Positions 50,680-54,323 of a stretch of DNA of 54,323 bases are shown one piece after another. Numbering within the stretch: the first letter of the stretch is position 1; every line of letters starts with the position of its first letter. Source of the DNA: Lentisphaerota bacterium (GTDB lineage Bacteria; Verrucomicrobiota; Lentisphaeria; Victivallales; Victivallaceae); the NCBI GenBank assembly GCA_015061885.1, contig SUVS01000014.1:1-54323 (forward strand), read 5' to 3'. Position numbers and translations under genes: made by a program. The notes below the pieces were generated by a model. That model worked only from the letters and a program-made list of their open reading frames with translations, was not told where the DNA came from and ran no database searches.

Positions 50680-51462
50680 TTATTTTTGATGCCGGCGTTT
50701 TACCGGCGATATACCAGTCAGGCGTTTGTAGTAGCGGGAAAATGTGTAAACATTGTTGAATTTAAGCTGACTGGCGATCATCGAAAGCGAAAAATCCGTA
50801 AAATCCAGATAACGGTCGATCTGGTGCAGTATCGCCTGATCTATCAGTTTTTTCACCGAATATTTTTCCACCGGCAGCTTGTATTCTTTCAACGCTTTGG
50901 AAAACTGGTAGTTGAGCTGAACGGCACTCATATTGAGTCTTTCGGCACAGCTTTCCACATTCAACGCTTCGCCGGAACTCAACACGGCATCGCGGATTTT
51001 CTTGAATATATCCGGTTCGTTGAGCCGGTGTTTTTCTTCATCGGCACAAAAGCGTTTCATACATGCGGCTAAAACCCCTTCAACGATCTCCCGGTTGCTG
51101 TTGGTTATCGGCATGGCATAACGGGCATCGGCGGGATGGCAGAAGTTCAAACTGTTTATGCACCATTGAGTTAAAGTGTTGTTCAATAGGAGCGTGGCGT
51201 GGGCGGGAGCGGTTGAGGCCTCAAATTTCAGCGAATAAAATTTGTTGGTTTCATCCGGATATGTTACATAATGCCCCGTTCCCGGCGGCAGCAGCAGCAT
51301 ATCGCCGGAACGCAGCACAAATTTGCCGTCGCCGGTGGTCATCAGCAAATGCCCCGCACAGCAGATCTCCAACTGGCAGTAGGGGTGATACTCAAACTTG
51401 CGTTTACCGTGTTTGCTCAATTTGCCCCACGATCTGCCCCAGTACAATAATTCAATATCCAT
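50680..51462 (-). CDS. AraC family transcriptional regulator
   Basis: The 260-aa protein has a cupin-like N-domain (about 20-85; EYHPYCQLEICCAGHLLM and SGDMLLLPPGTGHYV) and a C-terminal AraC HTH (about 165-255; LNVESCAERLNMSAVQL then FSLSMIASQLKFNNVY). I start it at 51462 (MDIELLYWG). The frame stays open to 51792, but that extension is AT-rich, overlaps the divergent gene and has no matching motif. There is no good ribosome binding site. It is divergent from the SGNH hydrolase over a 105-bp region with a 9-bp dyad on the promoter, its likely operator. Confidence 0.85.
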   Translation of the reverse strand: MDIELLYWGRSWGKLSKHGKRKFEYHPYCQLEICCAGHLLMTTGDGKFVLRSGDMLLLPPGTGHYVTYPDETNKFYSLKFEASTAPAHATLLLNNTLTQWCINSLNFCHPADARYAMPITNSNREIVEGVLAACMKRFCADEEKHRLNEPDIFKKIRDAVLSSGEALNVESCAERLNMSAVQLNYQFSKALKEYKLPVEKYSVKKLIDQAILHQIDRYLDFTDFSLSMIASQLKFNNVYTFSRYYKRLTGISPVKRRHQK

Positions 51463-51508
51463 AAAGCATTTTTTTATGAAAATGGTAAATTTTTTATTGT
51501 TTATGGTA

Positions 51509-51540
51509 TTGAATATAGCACAAAATGGCAGTATATTCAA
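51509..51540 (+). promoter_or_regulatory. Promoter inside a 9-bp dyad operator
   Basis: TTGAATATA (51509-51517) and TATATTCAA (51532-51540) form a perfect inverted repeat with a 14-bp spacer, centres 23 bp apart (about two helical turns). The same bases give TTGAAT (-35, 51509-51514) and TATATT (-10, 51532-51537) with a 17-bp spacer for the SGNH hydrolase gene. A repressor bound here would cover the promoter. The divergent AraC gene is the obvious regulator candidate. Confidence 0.6.
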
Positions 51541-51567
51541 ATAAACAAGATAAGAAAGGATATATTT

Positions 51568-52794
51568 ATGAAGATTTTTCTGATTTTTTCGGTATTTCTG
51601 ACATTGTTGAATCTTGCGGCACAGGATAAGGAAAAAGATATTGCCAACCGTACCTGGGATAAACTCTCTTATGACGGCAAAACCCTTACCGCCGGTGAGC
51701 TTTTCCGCCCGTTGAGCGGAGATGAAATACGCCGCCGCAGTCAGAACCAGCTGGTGCTGTGCATGATCGGTGACAGCGTTACCTGGGCTCAAGCTGGTGA
51801 TTATTTCCGCAAAGAACTGTTGCTTTTATTGCCCGATCTGGCTTTTGAAGGCACGCATACGGCAGTGCTGGGCTATTCACACGCCGGGGAAGGCGGCGAT
51901 TCCAGCTACCGGGTACTCAAGCGTATCCACGACAAAAACCGTATTCCTGATGCACCGTACTACCATCTGCTGATCGGGGTGAACGATGCCAGTGCCGCCA
52001 AAAACGACAGTCAGAGTCCCGCCGTGGCCAAAGCAACTGTTGAGCGTATTGTCAGGATCGTCAATACGCTGCTCGATCGCCCCGGCACCCGCAAGGTATT
52101 TCTGGGGTCGATCCTGCCCAGTCCTTTTGGTAAAAACGGCGAATCCACCCCCCGCGAGCGTACCGGATCGGTGATAAATAAAATGTTGCGGGATGATTTT
52201 CAGAAATATTTTCCCCACGGCAATGCGGTCTGGATCGAATACGAAAAACCTTTGCGTACTGAACTCGAGGTCTGGAAAAAACGGGAAAACCTCATCGGGG
52301 CACATCCCACCAAAAAAGGTTATAAGTGGATAGCCTCTATCGCCGCCCCGGTCATGCAGAAAAATATGCAGCCGGAAAAACTTACCGGCAAAGGCAAAGT
52401 TGGGGTAAAAGTCGTAAATCTCTGGCAAGCCCAAGAAGCTCAAAGCGAACCGCTGATCCCCGGCTGGTACACGCTTTCGATGGAAGCGGAAAAAGCCGGT
52501 AAAATCTCTTTTACACTTTATTCTGTAACCAAAAATACCAAAGCTCAATTCAAGAAAACTTATACCCTGGAAGCCAAGCCCAACGAACGCGTACAGCTCA
52601 ATTTTATGACCGGCTATCAGAATTACGGTTACGACAAAGCTCCGTTCAAACTGGAATTTCACACCAATTCCGCCAAAAATATCATGATCGAAAAAACCCG
52701 CCCGCTGCAAAAGGCGTCACGCTACGGCGTGGGCAGTTTTGTGGATACAGTTTCCGACATTGCTCCCGGCGAAAGACTGGTTACAGCACCGTAA
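51568..52794 (+). CDS. Secreted SGNH/GDSL-type esterase
   Basis: The 408-aa protein has a signal peptide (about 1-19) and an SGNH hydrolase domain. The Ser is S70 in GDSVTW, the Gly block is near YSHAGEGGDS, GVNDAS gives the Asn, and HPTKKGY contains the His, lacking the usual Asp three residues before it. Such secreted enzymes remove acetyl or other acyl groups from glycans. A C-terminal beta domain (about 280-408) may bind sugar. AAAGGA lies 8 nt before the ATG. The last 14 nt overlap the 3' end of the convergent transporter gene. Confidence 0.85.
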   Translation: MKIFLIFSVFLTLLNLAAQDKEKDIANRTWDKLSYDGKTLTAGELFRPLSGDEIRRRSQNQLVLCMIGDSVTWAQAGDYFRKELLLLLPDLAFEGTHTAVLGYSHAGEGGDSSYRVLKRIHDKNRIPDAPYYHLLIGVNDASAAKNDSQSPAVAKATVERIVRIVNTLLDRPGTRKVFLGSILPSPFGKNGESTPRERTGSVINKMLRDDFQKYFPHGNAVWIEYEKPLRTELEVWKKRENLIGAHPTKKGYKWIASIAAPVMQKNMQPEKLTGKGKVGVKVVNLWQAQEAQSEPLIPGWYTLSMEAEKAGKISFTLYSVTKNTKAQFKKTYTLEAKPNERVQLNFMTGYQNYGYDKAPFKLEFHTNSAKNIMIEKTRPLQKASRYGVGSFVDTVSDIAPGERLVTAP

Positions 52795-53683
52795 GCACCA
52801 ATCCGGAAATAATCAGCAAGGTTCCGACGATCTTCGGCATACTGCAACGCTCTTTGAGGATAATGACTCCGCCGAGCAGTCCGAAGATCAAACCCAGCTG
52901 ACGGAAAACTTGCACATAAGATACATTGGTTACATAATTCATTGCCAATAAAACTGTTACATAGGTAAGCGAGGCAAACGCCCCCGCCGCAAATGCCGGC
53001 CACTGTTTTTGGCGGAAGATATTTTTGAAATTGAAAAACTCGCCTTTTATCAGCAAAGTAGCTATCAGCAGCGACGATGTCAGGCAGATGCCGCGGGTGG
53101 AGTAATAAGACAAACTGATAACAGGTTTGGCGGCATTGGAATAGACCTCACGCAAAACTCCTTGAGCCTGACTGTCAAAAATAGTGTAACCGGTAGTGCC
53201 GCAGGCCACAATGATGATAAAAAACATGCGGCTGTTGAGGTAGTCGCTCCACTTGAAACTGCTGAAATCCTTCATCGGCATAATGATACAGCCGATAAAA
53301 ACCACCAGCATCCCCAGCAGTGCCAGCGGCGTAAGCTCTTCACCCCACCCGGCAATACTGGTGACCGCCGCCGTAAAGATCAGCGGCAGAGAACGCATCA
53401 TGGGGTAAGCGGTACTCATTTCCATAGTACGGTATGCCCTCACCAGACCCAGACAGTAAATTATATCGCTGGTGACCGAACCGGCAATGTAAATATAAAA
53501 GAGCGTCGGCATCTGCCAGACTTTAAGCGGGGTCCAGAATTGCACATGCGACCACAAGACCGCCGCCGTACCGCAAATAACCGTATAAAACGCCACAGTC
53601 ATAGCCGAGCGTTTGGCAAGCAGATTCCAAGAAGCGTGCAGACACGCCGAAAAAACGATCAGTAAGAAAGCAAAAAGCGACAT
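52781..53683 (-). CDS. EamA/DMT family transporter
   Basis: The 300-aa protein has about ten membrane helices and two EamA repeats (about 2-140 and 150-298). ACLHASWNLLAKR in helix 1 and FRQLGLIFGLLGGVIILKE in the second half are typical. DMT proteins move small metabolites such as amino acids or sugars; the substrate is unknown. Its 3' end overlaps the SGNH gene by 14 nt on the other strand. The GGG-rich stretch before the ATG is a poor ribosome binding site. Confidence 0.88.
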   Translation of the reverse strand: MSLFAFLLIVFSACLHASWNLLAKRSAMTVAFYTVICGTAAVLWSHVQFWTPLKVWQMPTLFYIYIAGSVTSDIIYCLGLVRAYRTMEMSTAYPMMRSLPLIFTAAVTSIAGWGEELTPLALLGMLVVFIGCIIMPMKDFSSFKWSDYLNSRMFFIIIVACGTTGYTIFDSQAQGVLREVYSNAAKPVISLSYYSTRGICLTSSLLIATLLIKGEFFNFKNIFRQKQWPAFAAGAFASLTYVTVLLAMNYVTNVSYVQVFRQLGLIFGLLGGVIILKERCSMPKIVGTLLIISGLVLTVL

Positions 53684-53806
53684 AAAAAACCCGTAATCTA
53701 TGTTTCAAACAGCCGGAGAAGCATATTTTCCCGGAAAAAGTCATATAATATAGCACAAAAGCAAAAAAAATCCACAGCTACCCCATAACTTTTCTCTATT
53801 ATATCT

Positions 53807-53845
53807 TTCTCCGGCAGAGGTCTAGTGACCTCCTGTGGCGGAGAA
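53807..53845. promoter_or_regulatory. Imperfect hairpin upstream of the EamA gene
   Basis: TTCTCCG/CGGAGAA forms the outer stem and GAGGTC-TAGT-GACCTC the inner perfect stem, with an asymmetric bulge between. On the minus strand a TATAAT (about 53798-53803) follows directly, so the dyad could be an operator for the EamA gene or a transcript end for plus-strand transcription. Evidence is limited to the fold. Confidence 0.35.
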
Positions 53846-53965
53846 TTTCGGGGGATTTTATGCGGATTTTGTCGGCAAACAGCCCTCTCCCCATTCTCCA
53901 CAGAGAAAATTCAGCAGAAGCAGAAAAGTTGCAAATCCCTTTGACACAAGCACTTTTACGCAGAA

Positions 53966-54000
53966 AATAAAAAAGTCCGAATCAGAGGTCTGACTCGGAC
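53966..54000 (-). terminator. Rho-independent terminator, minus strand
   Basis: An 11-bp stem with one mismatch (GTCCGA-A-TCAG with CTGA-C-TCGGAC, loop of 4) is followed on the minus strand by six T, then ATTTT. It lies about 47 nt downstream of the tRNA-like piece, as a terminator would for a tRNA or other small RNA read from the right. Confidence 0.75.
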
Positions 54001-54046
54001 AGAGAATTTATAATGGGGTGGTAGATCCGCCTGCGTATGAAACTAC

Positions 54047-54085
54047 GGCGGGACAAGCCGGACTTGAACCGTCGACCTTCTGGGG
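54047..54085 (-). tRNA. tRNA-like 3' half (T arm and acceptor strand), probably partial
   Basis: Read on the minus strand, CCAGAAGGTC is followed by GACGG-TTCAAGT-CCGGC. This is a T arm with the invariant TTCAA loop (one mismatch in the stem), then TTGTCCCG as a 3' acceptor-like strand and no encoded CCA. I cannot find the matching 5' acceptor strand, D arm or anticodon arm in the next 150 bases, which form unrelated hairpins. It may be a tRNA remnant, an integration scar at a tRNA 3' end, or chance. No amino acid can be assigned. Confidence 0.35.
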
Positions 54086-54168
54086 CACACGCAAGGGCGG
54101 TACGCCCGCAGCGAGCCCGAGCGTAGGCGTTTATTACGCCGGAGCCGGGCAACCTATATACAGCCGCA

Positions 54169-54294
54169 GGAGGGCGATTGGCTGGTTTTCCAGCCAATCA
54201 GTGCGTAGCACCCGCTTTCGCCGGATTTCTTTTTTTGAGCCGGAAAGTTACACTTTCCGGGCAAAAAAAATCCGGCAAAGCGGTATCGCCCTCC
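54169..54294. repeat. Nested multi-hairpin (cloverleaf-like) element
   Basis: An outer 10-bp stem GGAGGGCGAT/ATCGCCCTCC closes 126 nt. Inside are three arms: GATTGGCTGG-TTTT-CCAGCCAATC (54176-54199), GTGC-GTA-GCAC (54201-54211), and a long imperfect arm CGCTTT..GCCGGATTT..T/AAAAAAATCCGGC..AAAGCG (54213-54282) tipped by CCGGAAAGT-TAC-ACTTTCCGG (54240-54260). More small hairpins lie just left (GGGCG-GTA-CGCCC, GGCGT-TTATT-ACGCC). This is too regular for chance and fits a structured RNA or a foldback mobile element. No known RNA family is recognised. Confidence 0.6.
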
Positions 54295-54323
54295 GGAATC
54301 CTGGCAAAAAAATGGGGTGGTAG

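Larger units (their letters stand above)
53684..54323. other. Non-coding right end with hairpins and a tRNA-like piece
   Basis: No convincing protein gene is seen in these 640 bases. The stretch holds an imperfect hairpin (53807-53845), a minus-strand terminator (53966-54000), a tRNA-like 3' half (54047-54085) and a nested multi-hairpin element (54169-54294), each listed separately. Open frames here translate tRNA-like or palindromic DNA and are not supported. Confidence 0.6.
54012..54323. repeat. 13-bp direct repeat bracketing the structured element
   Basis: AATGGGGTGGTAG occurs at 54012-54024 and again as the final 13 bases, 54311-54323, a period of 299 bp. It may be the start of a second tandem unit cut off by the window end, or a target-site-like duplication around the element. 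The sequence beyond the window would decide. Confidence 0.55.

Noticed and set aside
50680-51792. Long 370-aa form of the AraC protein
   Set aside because: The added N-terminus overlaps the SGNH gene and its promoter, is AT-rich low-quality sequence, and lies outside the family layout; the start at 51462 fits.
54047-54323. Group I intron interrupting a tRNA
   Set aside because: The structured region is next to a tRNA-like 3' half, but I could not find a conserved intron core or a 5' tRNA exon.

Overview
The window looks like a chromosomal piece of a Lentisphaerota-type bacterium (Victivallales-like, probably gut-associated). This is inferred from three things: secreted pseudopilins starting with FTLIELLV and carrying an H-X9-DG tail motif, many large secreted carbohydrate-active proteins with no SusC/SusD pair, and a Ser/Thr kinase fused to a formylglycine-generating-enzyme domain. 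No rRNA or other taxonomic marker is present. Base composition is near 50% GC with AT-rich intergenic regions.

Layout. (1) 1-663 is non-coding and packed with short-loop hairpins. (2) 664-18046 is a glycan-utilisation locus: a Gfo/Idh/MocA oxidoreductase, then a seven-gene plus-strand run (ceramidase-like protein, two tandem copies of a [small secreted beta-rich protein + ~975-aa CBM9-like/TIM-barrel protein] pair, an H-X9-DG pseudopilin, a GH51 arabinofuranosidase). It faces a five-gene minus-strand operon (fucose/arabinose-isomerase-family protein, two MDR dehydrogenases, a metallo-beta-lactamase-fold hydrolase, an AraC regulator). The heads of the two operons share a 26-bp element, TTTTTGTC-N6-GTCAAGGTTTTT, placed 14-15 bp before a -10 box, which suggests one regulon. 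(3) 18047-18987 is a decayed junction holding a frameshifted small membrane gene and the 3' end of a lost GH16-like gene. (4) 18988-23995 is a three-gene operon: a small ExbB/MotA-like membrane protein, a membrane-anchored coiled-coil protein and a kinase-FGE fusion. (5) 24217-27198 holds an LptF/LptG permease and a membrane-anchored family 5 solute-binding protein. (6) 27199-27950 is a repeat island with 166-bp tandem units and an inverted-repeat element, followed by nagB and a second pseudopilin with a duplicated FTLIELLV signal. (7) 29896-36943 is a minus-strand operon of a HEAT/jelly-roll protein, two LamG-like proteins (one of 1287 aa) and two GDPD enzymes. (8) 37094-40457 holds a GT-C glycosyltransferase, a MurC-type ligase and a lipoprotein. 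(9) 40737-50679 is a mostly housekeeping run: acyltransferase/acyl-CoA ligase fusion, purD, rhomboid, queA, aroE, Mrp ATPase, UDP-sugar 4-epimerase, GntR/LacI regulator. (10) 50680-53683 holds an AraC regulator divergent from an SGNH hydrolase, and an EamA transporter. (11) 53684-54323 is non-coding, with a terminator, a tRNA-like 3' half and a nested multi-hairpin element.

How the genes may work together: the first locus probably strips arabinose-containing (perhaps host or plant) glycans outside or at the envelope and processes the sugars with the isomerase and dehydrogenases. The LamG/TIM-barrel operon looks like a second glycan-targeting set. The most novel-looking items are the shared 26-bp element, the pseudopilin with two signal motifs separated by a palindrome-rich in-frame insert, the ExbB-like/coiled-coil/kinase-FGE trio, and the hairpin islands.
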